Assembly (NCBI RefSeq): GCF_040796495.1 | Contig: NZ_JBFNQN010000018.1 | Coordinates: 1-64,000 of the forward strand | DNA length: 64,000 nucleotides | Direction of reading: 5' to 3' | Source: Kineococcus endophyticus | Lineage (GTDB): Bacteria; Actinomycetota; Actinomycetes; Actinomycetales; Kineococcaceae | Shown: positions 25,643 through 35,150 of the stretch, piece after piece | Layout of the letters: every line of letters starts with the position of its first letter | Position numbering within the stretch: the first letter of the stretch is position 1 | Position numbers and translations under genes: made by a program | Notes under the pieces: model-generated | Database searches by the model: none | What the model was told of the DNA's origin: nothing | The model's input: the letters and a program-made list of their open reading frames with translations, nothing else

Positions 25643-26866
25643 ATGAACGCCGTTGATCGAAGGCATGAGATCGCCACCCTCCCCTTATCCAGAATCGGCA
25701 CAGTCGAGCCAACCGCGAACGATTCACTGCAGGCCTTCACCTGGCGATGTCCGCAGTGGCCTCGAGCTGCCGATGCCGTCAACGGATACCTACGTCAGCT
25801 ACAGAGCAGCGACGCCCGACCAAGCACCTTGCGTTCCTACGCCTACGACGTACAGCGGTGGTTGAGGTTTCTCCGATCCATCAACGTCGAGTTTGACGAG
25901 GCGTCACAGTTCGACTACTACGACTTCCGCACCTTCCTCAGGCACCACGGCAAAGACCACGGCGCCAGACGGTCCCGCGGACCACAGTTCGCGCAGCGCA
26001 ACCTCACGACGGGCAAGGTGCACGCCCACGCCAGCGAGTTCGGACTGGCCACTCTGCAGCACTCACGTACCGTTCTGCACGAGTGGTACGAGTTCCTCCA
26101 CGACGTCACCGGCGCACCGTTGACCAACCCGATCCCGCATTCCTACCGGCGGGAGCGAGGTCACCAGCGGATCCATGAGCACCACAACCCGATGCAGGAC
26201 TTCACCGCGCACCGTCCCAGGCTGCGCGAAGGCGGCCGCAGAGTCCCCACTACCCAACCCCGATCCATGACCAACGACACCTTCGACGACTTCTGGAAGG
26301 CGCTGACCTGCCACCGAGACCGCGCGCTGGTCAAGGTGCACGTCGATACGGCGATCCGCCCCTCAGAGCTGCTGGCTCTCACCGCTGGTGATGTGGACTG
26401 GGGTAGACCGACGATCATCGTCACCAGGAAGGGCACACGGGCACGCCAGGTTCTCCCCCTATCACCCGAAGCACTGGAGTGGCTTGGGAGGTACCTCATC
26501 GAGGCGGACTACGCGCCGACGCCCGAGCAGCCGCTCTGGGTAACCAGACGGAAGCCACGCCGACCCCTGGCCTACGACGCCTACCGCCTCGTCTTCCACC
26601 GGGTGAACGCGGTCCTGCAGACCGACTGGACGCCGCACGACCTGCGCCACACCGGCCTATCCAGGATGCTCGCCGCCGGCATGCCCGCGCGCTACGTGCA
26701 GGAGATCGCCGGGCACGCGAACCCGCACACACTCACCCGGTACACCAGGCCGCACCTCGAGGAAATCATCGCCGCCCAAGCCGCGGCTCGCTCCCGCCCA
26801 GAACCCCCGCCGCCGCCCTCGGCTTACGACCCGCAGGACCTGCAGACCCTCTTCGGCGGCCGTTGA
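25643..26866 (+). CDS. Tyrosine recombinase / site-specific integrase (first of two)
   Basis: A 407-residue protein with a SAM-like N-terminal DNA-binding region (STLRSYAYDVQRWLRFLRS) and the catalytic domain: first Arg in DTAIRPSELLALTAGD, HDLRHTGLSRMLAAG with His and Arg, GHANPHTLTRYT with the second His and the Tyr nucleophile. It resembles the shorter TnpA-type recombinase of Tn554-like two-recombinase cassettes. A second, longer recombinase follows 68 bases later in the same direction. The C-terminus is Pro-rich. Confidence 0.88.
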   Translation: MNAVDRRHEIATLPLSRIGTVEPTANDSLQAFTWRCPQWPRAADAVNGYLRQLQSSDARPSTLRSYAYDVQRWLRFLRSINVEFDEASQFDYYDFRTFLRHHGKDHGARRSRGPQFAQRNLTTGKVHAHASEFGLATLQHSRTVLHEWYEFLHDVTGAPLTNPIPHSYRRERGHQRIHEHHNPMQDFTAHRPRLREGGRRVPTTQPRSMTNDTFDDFWKALTCHRDRALVKVHVDTAIRPSELLALTAGDVDWGRPTIIVTRKGTRARQVLPLSPEALEWLGRYLIEADYAPTPEQPLWVTRRKPRRPLAYDAYRLVFHRVNAVLQTDWTPHDLRHTGLSRMLAAGMPARYVQEIAGHANPHTLTRYTRPHLEEIIAAQAAARSRPEPPPPPSAYDPQDLQTLFGGR

Positions 26867-26934
26867 TCGCTGGCATGGACCGTCGGGCCACCGAGTCGGG
26901 TCTGCCCTGAGAGGGCGGCCACCAAGGAGGCGGG

Positions 26935-29373
26935 ATGCAGGGCACGGGGCAACCGGTCATGCACATCGTCAGCGCGGAGGTTGGCGTGGGAACAGCATGC
27001 GAGCGGGTCGGTGTCAGGGTGGGAGCTGATCATCCGAGTGCTGGGTCACCGGCCAGCCCTAGCACCATGGCCACGGTCGAGGGCTCGAGCCTGCGGCGCG
27101 CCTCGGTCGAGGCAATCGTCGAGCGCATCCTGGAGCACAACCGCAGGGAGGGCAAAGATCCCAACAACGTGCGACACCGGGTCCGTGGTGCTGAACACGT
27201 CTTGCGCTATCTCTCGACCCATGACGGCGCGTGCTGGCAGGAGCGCTGGGACTCGTCACCTCTGGCCATGGCCACCCTCAACCGGTGCCCTCAGCTCATC
27301 GTCCCCGGCTGCTCGACCCCACTCCGCGCTCGGCTCACGAGAGGTGTCTCGGTCTTGCTGTCCCTCGACGTCGTCCGTCCTGGCCTGCACTTCGTCACCG
27401 GGACCAGAGCCTGTGAGCTCTGGAAGCAGCTGCCGCTGTGGCGACAGGATGCCGATGCCGGCCTACTGCAGACCCGACGCCAAGGGACCCTGCAGTCCAG
27501 GCAGCACGCCTGCGCCCTTCTGGGGCGAGTGATGCTGCTGACCGGCAAGACGATCGCGCAGGTCAGTAGCGAGGATCTACTGCACTACAGGGCTCTCACC
27601 CGTGACGTCGCCCCGGCCTACGGCATCGAGCAGCTGTGGAACGCGCTGGCGGCGCTGCCGACCAGCCCAGTCACCGGGACCTTCCGTGCCAGTCAGCGTC
27701 CCGGCCAGCGCAGCATCGAAGAGCTGGTCGACCTGTATCCGGTCCGCAACCGTCGTGTCCGTAAGCTCTTCATCGTCTACTTCACCCGTCGGGCACCGGA
27801 CCTGGACTACTCCAGCCTGCGGACCTTGGTCTTCACCTTGGTCTCCTGGTTCTGGTGCGCCGTAGAAGAGGTCGAGCCGGGAATCGACACCTTGGCCCTG
27901 GCGCCGGCGACCGTGGAGGCGTGGGTCCAGAAGGCGACGTTCAGGACTCTCCCCGGTGGTGAGCGGGTAGAGCGCCGCAACCTGCCTCATGGCTACATGA
28001 CCGTCCGCAGCTTCTATCAAGACCTCCAGCGGTGGGCCCATGAGGAGCCTGAACGGTGGGCGGTGTGGGCCTGCAGGTCACCCATCACCGACCAGCATCT
28101 GGCCGGCTACCGCAAGTGGCGGCGACGCCTGACCAGCGAGATGCACCAGCGAACCCGTCACCGCGCTCCGGTTGTGACACGGCTGGCCGACGCGGCCGAG
28201 AGTTTCGCTGCCGAAGCTTCTGCGCTGCTCGAAGCTGCCGCAGCCGCAGACAGCGGGGCGGAGTTCGTTCACGACGGCGCCCACTTCCGGCGCGTGGGAG
28301 CCGGCAAGGCCGGGCAGCGGATCCGTGTCCTCCAGCTCGACGCCCCAACGGCTCAGGTGCGTGACCTGACCACCGAGGAGGAAGACGCCTTCTGGGCGTT
28401 CTGCTTGATCGAGACCCTTCGGCACACTGGGGCACGCATCGAGGAGGTCCTGGAGCTGACCCAGATGGACCTGACCCCCTACGAGCGCGACGGGCAGACC
28501 GTCGTCTTGCTGCACATCAACCCGTCCAAGACCGACCAAGAGCGGATCGTCGTCGTCCCACCTGAGCTTGCCGCCGTCTTCGCGCAGATGACGACCCGTG
28601 TCCGTCACGCCGCCGGCGGCACGGGGCAGGCGCTTCCGCTGGTCACCGCCTACGACTATGGGGAGGCGCGCGAGCTCGCCGCGCTACCGATGCTGTTCCA
28701 GCGCACCGCCGGACGTGGCGTCATGGGGGTCACCAGGCCGATGAACAGCAAGTACGTTCGCCAGGTCATCACCGCGACCTGCGATCGGGCGCGGATCACC
28801 GGCCCTGACGGGCAGGTTCTGCGCTTTACACCGCACGACTTCCGGCGGTCCTTCGCCACCGATGCCCTAGCTTCCGGGCTGCCCCCGCACATCATCGCCA
28901 AGCTCATGGGCCATGAGTCGCTGCTGACGACCCAGCAGTACATGGCCATCTTCCCTGAGGACGTCATCCGCGCTCACCGCTCCTTCGTCGCCAAGCGGCG
29001 GTCGCTGCCTGAACGTCGTGAGGAGTACCGGTCCACGACCGAGGCGGAGTGGAAGGAGTTCGAGGAGCACTTCGGCAAACGGCAGATCGCCATCGGCAAC
29101 TGTTTGCGCGCTTACAGGTCTTCGTGCAGCCACGAGTACGCCTGTGAGCAGTGCAAGCTAGCCCGTCCCGACGAGGCCGCACGCCCCCGCCTCCAGCGGG
29201 TGCTGACGGGCCTGGCTGAACAGCTCACCGAGGCGCGTTCACACGAGTGGGCAGGAGAAGTTGAGCGGCTGCTCTACATCCAAGCCGCCGTCCACGACAA
29301 GCTCGCAGAGCTCGACCGGGCTCGGCGACGCAATCAGAGCGTGACCCTACCGATGCCCTCGGTCAGGACCTGA
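26935..29373 (+). CDS. Large tyrosine recombinase (second of two, TnpB-like)
   Basis: An 812-residue protein; the ATG follows a strong AAGGAGG. The catalytic domain is in the last third: HTGARIEEVLEL with the first Arg, FTPHDFRRSFATDAL with His-x-x-Arg, MGHESLLTTQQYM with His and Tyr. A C-terminal Cys cluster (SSCSHEYACEQCKLARPDEA) resembles the zinc-binding tail of TnpB-type recombinases. It probably acts with the upstream recombinase in excision and integration of a cassette. No third recombinase follows, so this is not a full RIT-type trio. Confidence 0.86.
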   Translation: MQGTGQPVMHIVSAEVGVGTACERVGVRVGADHPSAGSPASPSTMATVEGSSLRRASVEAIVERILEHNRREGKDPNNVRHRVRGAEHVLRYLSTHDGACWQERWDSSPLAMATLNRCPQLIVPGCSTPLRARLTRGVSVLLSLDVVRPGLHFVTGTRACELWKQLPLWRQDADAGLLQTRRQGTLQSRQHACALLGRVMLLTGKTIAQVSSEDLLHYRALTRDVAPAYGIEQLWNALAALPTSPVTGTFRASQRPGQRSIEELVDLYPVRNRRVRKLFIVYFTRRAPDLDYSSLRTLVFTLVSWFWCAVEEVEPGIDTLALAPATVEAWVQKATFRTLPGGERVERRNLPHGYMTVRSFYQDLQRWAHEEPERWAVWACRSPITDQHLAGYRKWRRRLTSEMHQRTRHRAPVVTRLADAAESFAAEASALLEAAAAADSGAEFVHDGAHFRRVGAGKAGQRIRVLQLDAPTAQVRDLTTEEEDAFWAFCLIETLRHTGARIEEVLELTQMDLTPYERDGQTVVLLHINPSKTDQERIVVVPPELAAVFAQMTTRVRHAAGGTGQALPLVTAYDYGEARELAALPMLFQRTAGRGVMGVTRPMNSKYVRQVITATCDRARITGPDGQVLRFTPHDFRRSFATDALASGLPPHIIAKLMGHESLLTTQQYMAIFPEDVIRAHRSFVAKRRSLPERREEYRSTTEAEWKEFEEHFGKRQIAIGNCLRAYRSSCSHEYACEQCKLARPDEAARPRLQRVLTGLAEQLTEARSHEWAGEVERLLYIQAAVHDKLAELDRARRRNQSVTLPMPSVRT

Positions 29374-29596
29374 CGAGTCGGGCGATGGCGGCCGACGCCT
29401 CCTTGATCTTGGCGTCGGCCTCCTGCCCGCCGTGGTGGATGGCGTCGGTGACACAGTGCGCCAGGTGTTTCCTCAGCAGGCTGAGGGCGACGGCCTCCAG
29501 CGCCTTGGTGGCCGCGGAGACCTGGGTGAGGACGTCGATGCAGTAGGCGTCCTCCTCCACCATGCGCTGCAGACCACGCACCTGGCCCTGGCATCT
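29363..29596 (-). pseudogene. 5'-truncated CsoR-family metal-sensing repressor
   Basis: From GQVRGLQRMVEEDAYCIDVL to the C-terminus the frame matches CsoR/RcnR-type copper-sensing repressors, including the Cys in AYCIDV and the HC pair in LRKHLAHC. The usual first 15-20 residues before GQVRG are missing: upstream of 29,590 the homology stops and an unrelated gene begins at 29,626. Its 3' end overlaps the end of the recombinase gene by eleven bases. It is a relic, although an N-terminally shortened product from GTG 29,581 is possible. Confidence 0.7.
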
Positions 29597-29625
29597 TCAA
29601 GGACACACCCCTGAGAAACTGCCTC

Positions 29626-30426
29626 GTGGCACCCCTGCAGAAACGCCCCGCCCGGAGGTCCTCGGCGGTCCCTGCGCTGCCCCTGAACGGACTCCTGGAC
29701 AAGACCACGAATGACGCCGTAGATGAGGCCGCCAGATCAGCCGATGCCGCGGTTGAGCGGACCGGCGATGGCTCAGCTCACGCTGGCTGGTCGCAGAGAA
29801 GGCAGCAGCTGCACGCACCGCACGTCGCGACGCTGAACGACCTGGTTCGACGCTGGCGTGACGCTGACCCCTCGCGCCCTGTGCCCTGGTTCGATCCTGC
29901 CGATGGCGGCACAGCTGCCCGCATCATGTTGCTGCTGGAAGCTCCGGGGCCCCGCACCATGACCTCCGCAGGGTCCGGTCTGTGCTCAGAGGACAACGCC
30001 GACCCCACCAACGCCGTCATCCGCGCCCAGCGGCAGGCTGCTGGGCTACCGCGCACGTCGTGTGTGAAGTGGAACGCGCTGCCCTGGCCGATCGCCTCAC
30101 CCCCGAAAGCGGCTGAGACTGCCGCCGCCGCCGAGCATCTGCGTCAGGTGCTGCAGCTGCTGCCGAACCTGGACCTGGTCATCACCTTCGGCGCCCGAGC
30201 GTTGTCGGTGCTGGGTCTGGCCTCGACCCTGGCTGAACCCACCCGAGCTCTACCGGTTCTGGCGGTACCGCACCCATCCCAACGCAACACCCATGCCCGC
30301 TACGAGGCCCTGTCGCGTCTCCAGCGAGCCTTCGTCCACGCTGCCGGCGTCGTCGGACACGACGAGGGTGTTCATCCACGAACGACACGGACCGATGCAG
30401 ACAGCGCCAGTGGTAGCAGGGCCTGA
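29626..30426 (+). CDS. Uracil-DNA glycosylase family protein
   Basis: A 266-residue protein from a GTG. ARIMLLLEAPGPRTMTSAGS and LVITFGARALSVLG, followed by VLAVPHPSQRNTHARY, are the landmarks of the uracil-DNA glycosylase superfamily (the H-P-S near the end is motif 2; the water-activating residue lies in the first motif). It would remove damaged bases from DNA or belong to the uncharacterised branch of that fold. The N-terminal 60 residues look disordered. Confidence 0.75.
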   Translation: MAPLQKRPARRSSAVPALPLNGLLDKTTNDAVDEAARSADAAVERTGDGSAHAGWSQRRQQLHAPHVATLNDLVRRWRDADPSRPVPWFDPADGGTAARIMLLLEAPGPRTMTSAGSGLCSEDNADPTNAVIRAQRQAAGLPRTSCVKWNALPWPIASPPKAAETAAAAEHLRQVLQLLPNLDLVITFGARALSVLGLASTLAEPTRALPVLAVPHPSQRNTHARYEALSRLQRAFVHAAGVVGHDEGVHPRTTRTDADSASGSRA

Positions 30427-30449
30427 GACGGGAGGGCGTGCTCTTGCAG

Positions 30450-31226
30450 TCAGCCAGCGTCGGCCGCATCCACCAACTGCACCCCGTCGCGGGCGAAGGA
30501 GAACACCAGCAGCGCCAGCGCGCATGCCAGCACCGTCGTGGCGGCCGCGGTCGGGACCGCCGGCACCAACGCCCCGCACAGCGCCGCGCCCTGAACGACC
30601 GCGATGACCTTGCGGGAATACCTCGGACGCGGCGTGCCGCTCAGCGGCGGCCACACCCGCGAGAGCCCCACCCACACGTAACGCATCAACCCGATCGCCA
30701 GTACCCACCAGCCCACCGTCAAGGTGGCCACGACCGACAGCACCAACAGCAGCGCTGCATCGACCTCCATGTCCAACCGCGCCCCAGCCGCGCTCGAGGT
30801 GCCGGTGCGCCGCGCCACCCACCCGTCCACCCCGTCCAGCACCAACGCGGGAACGGCCAACCCGAGGAGCCACCAAGGCCGCGGCGGCAACGTGGACACC
30901 AGCACCAGGACCGCCGTGGTGGCGCAGCCCCCCACCAGAACTGTCCGCGCCAACGTGACGCGGTCGGCGGGCCCGCTCCAGCGGTCACGCCGGGAGGCGA
31001 CCGCGACAGCGGCCGCCAGGACCACCCCGATGCCGGCGATCGCCGCCGCACCGTGGGTCGCGGCCCATCCCGCGTAGAAGGCCAACCCCGCACACACCAC
31101 GACCGAGATCAGCGTCGCCACGCTCGCATCACGCACCCCGGTCCCCACCACCGGCCGCGACGCCTCGGACACCTCGGACGTCTTCGCCCCGTGGTCTTGC
31201 GCGGCGCGGTCCTGCGCCGGGCTCAC
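30450..31226 (-). CDS. CDP-alcohol phosphatidyltransferase family protein
   Basis: A 258-residue polytopic protein carrying the family signature D-G-x-x-A-R-x8-G-x3-D-x3-D: DGVDGWVARR then AGARLDMEVDAA. About six transmembrane helices. These integral membrane enzymes join a CMP-activated lipid with an alcohol to make phospholipid headgroups; the alcohol substrate is not evident. The start overlaps the stop of the DUF202 gene (GTGA), and it ends the leftward operon with the sulfite-oxidase-like gene. Confidence 0.83.
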   Translation of the reverse strand: MSPAQDRAAQDHGAKTSEVSEASRPVVGTGVRDASVATLISVVVCAGLAFYAGWAATHGAAAIAGIGVVLAAAVAVASRRDRWSGPADRVTLARTVLVGGCATTAVLVLVSTLPPRPWWLLGLAVPALVLDGVDGWVARRTGTSSAAGARLDMEVDAALLLVLSVVATLTVGWWVLAIGLMRYVWVGLSRVWPPLSGTPRPRYSRKVIAVVQGAALCGALVPAVPTAAATTVLACALALLVFSFARDGVQLVDAADAG

Positions 31227-31591
31227 CGGTCCGACACCAGCAGGACCAGGGCCCCCAGCACCGCGATAACCAGCACCGCCGAAGAGATGACCGCGGTCCG
31301 GCCGCGGCTGCCGGTGACGTAGCGGTCGGCCTCGATCTGCCGGTTGACCCGGTGGTAGCGCAGCGTCCCCTGCACCACACCCGCGACCCCCACCACGACC
31401 AGAATCGATCCGGCCAGCACCGACCCGAACTTGACGTCATCGCCGAACTTGGCGATCGCCAGCCCGAACACCATGACGCTGGCTGCGGTCCGCAACCACG
31501 CCAGGTACGTCCGCTCGTTGGCCAGGTGGTCACGGGCCCGACTGCCGTTGCCGACCTCGTGCTGGATTCGATGTGCCCCGGAGTCTTCCAA
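31223..31591 (-). CDS. DUF202 (YidH-type) membrane protein
   Basis: From the TTG at 31,591 the product has 122 residues; a longer frame to 31,669 would overlap the sulfite-oxidase-like gene. The family signature RDHLANERTYLAWLRTAASV opens the domain, followed by three membrane helices (VMVFGLAIAKFG, GSILVVVGVAGVVQG, AVISSAVLVIAVLGALVLLV). Function of the family is unknown. It lies between the sulfite-oxidase-like gene and the phosphatidyltransferase gene. Confidence 0.78.
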   Translation of the reverse strand: MEDSGAHRIQHEVGNGSRARDHLANERTYLAWLRTAASVMVFGLAIAKFGDDVKFGSVLAGSILVVVGVAGVVQGTLRYHRVNRQIEADRYVTGSRGRTAVISSAVLVIAVLGALVLLVSDR

Positions 31592-31596
31592 CTTTT

Positions 31597-32787
31597 TCAG
31601 CCAGTCCTTCCTCGGTGGTGGACCTGCACCGACGGCCAGGAGTTGTTGACGTACCCCTTGGGGTTCCACAGGTCGGCGGCCTCACGGGGCTGCAGCGCAC
31701 CGGTGTCGTCCCAGGCCCGAGCCACCACGGAGATCACCTCCGAACCGGGGACGACCACGTCGCTAACCCGGCAGGTCCAGTGCTGCCACGTCCAGTCGCT
31801 GAGCGGTTCCTCGAGGTCGGCCTGGCGCCAGTTCCGGCCGCCGTCGACCGAGACGTCGACCCGAGCCACCCGACGGTCCTGACCGGCGAAGGCGTACCCC
31901 GCCACGGAGAAACCCTCGGTCAGGTCCACGGCGTCTCCCTGGACGGGGCTGAGGATCTCGCAGTTCAAAGCCACCGGTCCCAGCGACAAGCCGTCTCCCG
32001 GGCCGGCCTCGCCAGGATCGGCCTCCGGTGGCAGCAACCGGTAGGCGGTGGCCTGGAAGTAGTCCGGCGACGGTTCGGCGCTGAGGACGATGCTGGTCAA
32101 CCACTTCACGCTGCGGGCGCCGATCCATCCCGGCACCACCACCCGCAACGGAGCACCGTGGACAGGGGTCAGAGGTTCCCCGTTCATCTCCCACGCCAGC
32201 AGCACCTCCGGCGACATCGCCTTGTCCAGGGGAATGGAACCGCCGTAGGCCTGCGGAGGGTCGGCGAGCTGGGAGACGTCCGGGGCGTTGAAGCACACGT
32301 GCCCCGCCCCGCTCGTGTGCTCAGACCCGCTCGCGCCCTCAGACCCGGTCGTGCCTTCGGACCCGCGACCGGCCTCGACGCCGACCGATGCCAAGCCGAC
32401 CGATGCCAGTACGTCACGAAGCCGCACTCCGGTCCACGTGGCCGTCGACGTGGCCCCACCGGCCCACGGGTCCTCCCCGGGGATGTCACGCACCGTCAAG
32501 AAGCCGGCCCGGCGGTTACCGGCGCACTGCAACGTCGCCGCCACGGTGACCGCCTCGAAACCCTCCTGCAGCTCAGCCAACGACAGCTCGCGCTCGTGCT
32601 CGAGGAGACCGCCGATGCGCAGCCGCCAGCGGTCGGGGTCGATCTGGGGGATGGGGCCGTGGTTGCGGGAGTAGAACGTGTCCGTCGCCGTGATCGGCTC
32701 ACCCAGCAGGGCTGCCGGAGGCGATTCGGCGTTGTAGGGGTGCTCCTCGTGAACGATCATGTCCTCGCGCTTGCCCCAGACACCCAC
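31597..32787 (-). CDS. Sulfite-oxidase-like molybdopterin oxidoreductase
   Basis: From the GTG at 32,787, preceded by GGGAGG at a 7-base spacing; 396 residues. The molybdopterin domain shows TFYSRNHGPIPQID, then TLQCAGNRRA, which contains the conserved Cys that ligates molybdenum, and GGATSTATWTGVRLRDVL. The second half is the Mo-cofactor oxidoreductase dimerisation domain (YAFAGQDRRVARVDVSVDGG). It would oxidise sulfite to sulfate, with cytochrome or other acceptor unknown; no Tat signal is visible so it is probably cytoplasmic. The LysR gene and TDT exporter nearby support a role in sulfite detoxification. Confidence 0.85.
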   Translation of the reverse strand: MGVWGKREDMIVHEEHPYNAESPPAALLGEPITATDTFYSRNHGPIPQIDPDRWRLRIGGLLEHERELSLAELQEGFEAVTVAATLQCAGNRRAGFLTVRDIPGEDPWAGGATSTATWTGVRLRDVLASVGLASVGVEAGRGSEGTTGSEGASGSEHTSGAGHVCFNAPDVSQLADPPQAYGGSIPLDKAMSPEVLLAWEMNGEPLTPVHGAPLRVVVPGWIGARSVKWLTSIVLSAEPSPDYFQATAYRLLPPEADPGEAGPGDGLSLGPVALNCEILSPVQGDAVDLTEGFSVAGYAFAGQDRRVARVDVSVDGGRNWRQADLEEPLSDWTWQHWTCRVSDVVVPGSEVISVVARAWDDTGALQPREAADLWNPKGYVNNSWPSVQVHHRGRTG

Positions 32788-32856
32788 GGATACGCCTCCC
32801 GGCCTCACGCTCAACGGTCTGGGGTGATGCTGCCACAGCACAAGACGGCGGGCACC

Positions 32857-33807
32857 TCAGCCGGTGCGCGCCACGATGGCCAGCAGATCGCGTGCCGGTC
32901 CGGTCGGGGTGGTCCCAAGCGGCCACACCGCCCGCAGCAGCCGCCGCAAGTCCACCCCGAGGACTGGCACCTGCACCAACCGACCCGCACGTACCTCCTC
33001 GGCCACCGCGAACTCGCTCAGGACGGCCGGCCCTGCCCCGCCGAGGACGGCAGAACGGACCGCGCTGGTGGACGCCAGTTCGAGCAGCGCGGGTGCGAGA
33101 CCGGTCCCGGAAGCCGACCGCGAGTCCGTGCGCGGATCGGCGTCCAGGGCCGTCCGCAACGCCGCCTCCAGGGACTGTCTGGTCCCCGAAGCCGCCTCCC
33201 GCTGGACCAGCCGCGTCGAGGCCAGTTCAGCGGCCGAGATCCCTCGCCGCCGACGCGCCCACGGATGGCCCGGGGCCACCACCACCCGTAGCCGGTCCTG
33301 CGCGACCACCGTCTCCTGCAGACCATCCGCCAGGTCCGGGCCTTCCACGAACCCCAGATCCGCCGTCCCCGACAGCACCCGCTCGGCCACGTCGACGGAG
33401 TTGATCGCCTCCAAGCTGACCGCGGTGTCGGGATGCTCGGCCGCCAACCGCACCAGCCACTGCGGCAGCAGGTACTCCGCCACCGTCAAACTGGCCGCGA
33501 TCCGCACCCGGGCATCCCGTTCGACCCGTAACGCCGCGACACCGGCCTCCAGCACCTGCGCGGCAGCCAGCACCTCCCGGGCCCACGCCACCAGCAGCAC
33601 CCCTTCCCGGCTCAGCGTGGCCCCCCGCGGGCTGCGCTGCAGCAACGTGACCCCCATGGCCCGCTCGGCCCGGCGCAGCCGGGCACTGACCGCCTGCTGG
33701 CTCGTGCCCGCCCGCGCCGCCGCCCGCCCCAAGCTGCCGGTCTCGGCCACCGCCACCAACAACTCCAGCGTGGCCAACTCGGGAACCCACGGCGACAGCA
33801 CCCGCAC
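32857..33807 (-). CDS. LysR-family transcriptional regulator
   Basis: A 316-residue protein with the N-terminal winged helix-turn-helix (ELLVAVAETGSLGRAAARAG, then QQAVSARLRRAERAMGVTLL) and a periplasmic-binding-type effector domain. It starts 147 bases from the divergent TDT transporter gene, and a good inverted repeat lies between (33,827-33,850). By the usual LysR logic it would control itself and the divergent transporter, possibly with the sulfite-oxidase operon behind it. Confidence 0.87.
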   Translation of the reverse strand: MRVLSPWVPELATLELLVAVAETGSLGRAAARAGTSQQAVSARLRRAERAMGVTLLQRSPRGATLSREGVLLVAWAREVLAAAQVLEAGVAALRVERDARVRIAASLTVAEYLLPQWLVRLAAEHPDTAVSLEAINSVDVAERVLSGTADLGFVEGPDLADGLQETVVAQDRLRVVVAPGHPWARRRRGISAAELASTRLVQREAASGTRQSLEAALRTALDADPRTDSRSASGTGLAPALLELASTSAVRSAVLGGAGPAVLSEFAVAEEVRAGRLVQVPVLGVDLRRLLRAVWPLGTTPTGPARDLLAIVARTG

Positions 33808-33826
33808 ACCCTACCCACTCACAACG

Positions 33827-33850
33827 CGATGTTAGGGGTACCCAACATCG
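33827..33850. promoter_or_regulatory. Putative LysR operator between divergent genes
   Basis: A 24-bp inverted repeat with outer arms CGATGTT and AACATCG, 7 bp each and exact; three inner pairs mismatch. It sits 20 bases upstream of the LysR start and about 104 bases before the TDT gene. A T-N11-A type spacing fits within the arms, as for LysR sites. Confidence 0.6.
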
Positions 33851-33953
33851 TGGCGCCTACTACCGCGCTGAGCGTCGCGCGAACCTGGAGTACGAGAGCA
33901 CGGCACCACGACGCCAGCAGCCAGCAGCAGATACGAGATGCAGAGGCAGTTCG

Positions 33954-35141
33954 ATGACCGCCACCCCTGACACCCAGACCGACGCGAACGCGGGGACCCA
34001 CGCTCAGCACCTGACCCCCCGTCAGCACGTCTCCCCCCGTCAGACCCGCCGGGTCCTGCCCGCGCTGGAACGCAAACGCGATGCCTTCGCCTTCATCACC
34101 CCCAACTGGTTCGCCGCGGCGATGGGCACCGGCATCGTCGCCAACGCCGCCATCACCCTTCCCCTGCAGATCCCCGGCCAGCGAACCTTCGCCCTGGCCG
34201 TGTGGACCCTGGACGTGGTCCTGCTCGCCGTGCTGCTCGCGGCCACCCTCGTGCACTGGGTCGCTCACCCCGCCACCGCCCGCCGCCACATCTCCCACCC
34301 GGTGATGAGCCACTTCTACGGCGCCCCACCGATGGCGATGCTCACCGTCGGTGCCGGGGCTCTCCTGGTCGGGCACGACCTGATCGGGATGCAGGCCGCC
34401 GTCACCCTGGACTGGATCCTGTGGACCGCGGGGACGGTGACGGGCCTGTTCAGCGCCGCGATCGTGCCCTACATGGCCTTTACCCGCCACGAGTACAAGC
34501 CCGAGAGCGCGTTCGGTGGGTGGTTGATGCCGATCGTGCCGCCGATGGTCTCGGCCAGCACCGGCGCCCTGCTCATCCCGCACACCCCGCCCGGTCAGGC
34601 CCGCGAGACGTTGCTGCTGGGGTGCTACACGATGTTCGGGCTCTCCCTCATCGCCAGCCTGGTGGTCATCACCCTCATCTGGAACCGCCTGACACAGCAC
34701 AAGATCGGCGCCGCCGCCGCGGTCCCCACCCTGTGGATCGTGCTGGGCCCGCTGGGGCAGTCGATCACCGCCGTCGGACTGCTGGCCAACCAGGCCGGCG
34801 ACGTCCTGCCCACCACCTACGCCCACGGCGCGGAAGCCCTGGCGATGTTCTACGGCCTGGCCACCTGGGGCTTCGCGATCCTGTGGCTGGCCATCGCCGC
34901 GGCCATCACCGTCCGCACCGCCCGGCAGCACCTGCCCTTCAGCCTGACGTGGTGGAGCTTCACCTTCCCCGTCGGCACGATGGTCACCGGCACCAGCGGC
35001 CTGGCCGCACGCACGCACCTGGACCTGTTCGCCGTCGCCGCGGTCGCGTTGTACGTGCTGCTGCTGGGTGCCTGGGTCACCGTCTTCACCCGCACCGCCC
35101 GCGGCGCCGCCCACGGCCGGCTCCTACTCCCCCCGGTGTGA
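33954..35141 (+). CDS. TDT-family transporter (possible sulfite exporter)
   Basis: A 395-residue protein with about ten transmembrane helices and the TDT opening NWFAAAMGTGIVANAAITL; later helices include AIVPYMAFTRHEYKPESAFG and WWSFTFPVGTMVTGTSGLA. The tellurite-resistance/dicarboxylate (TDT) family includes fungal Ssu1 sulfite exporters. With a sulfite-oxidase-like enzyme and LysR regulator next to it, sulfite export is the best guess here; C4-dicarboxylate transport remains possible. Confidence 0.83.
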   Translation: MTATPDTQTDANAGTHAQHLTPRQHVSPRQTRRVLPALERKRDAFAFITPNWFAAAMGTGIVANAAITLPLQIPGQRTFALAVWTLDVVLLAVLLAATLVHWVAHPATARRHISHPVMSHFYGAPPMAMLTVGAGALLVGHDLIGMQAAVTLDWILWTAGTVTGLFSAAIVPYMAFTRHEYKPESAFGGWLMPIVPPMVSASTGALLIPHTPPGQARETLLLGCYTMFGLSLIASLVVITLIWNRLTQHKIGAAAAVPTLWIVLGPLGQSITAVGLLANQAGDVLPTTYAHGAEALAMFYGLATWGFAILWLAIAAAITVRTARQHLPFSLTWWSFTFPVGTMVTGTSGLAARTHLDLFAVAAVALYVLLLGAWVTVFTRTARGAAHGRLLLPPV

Positions 35142-35150
35142 GGGACGCTC

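Noticed and set aside
26935-29373. Full RIT (three-recombinase) element
   Set aside because: Only two recombinase genes are present; the third position holds a csoR fragment.
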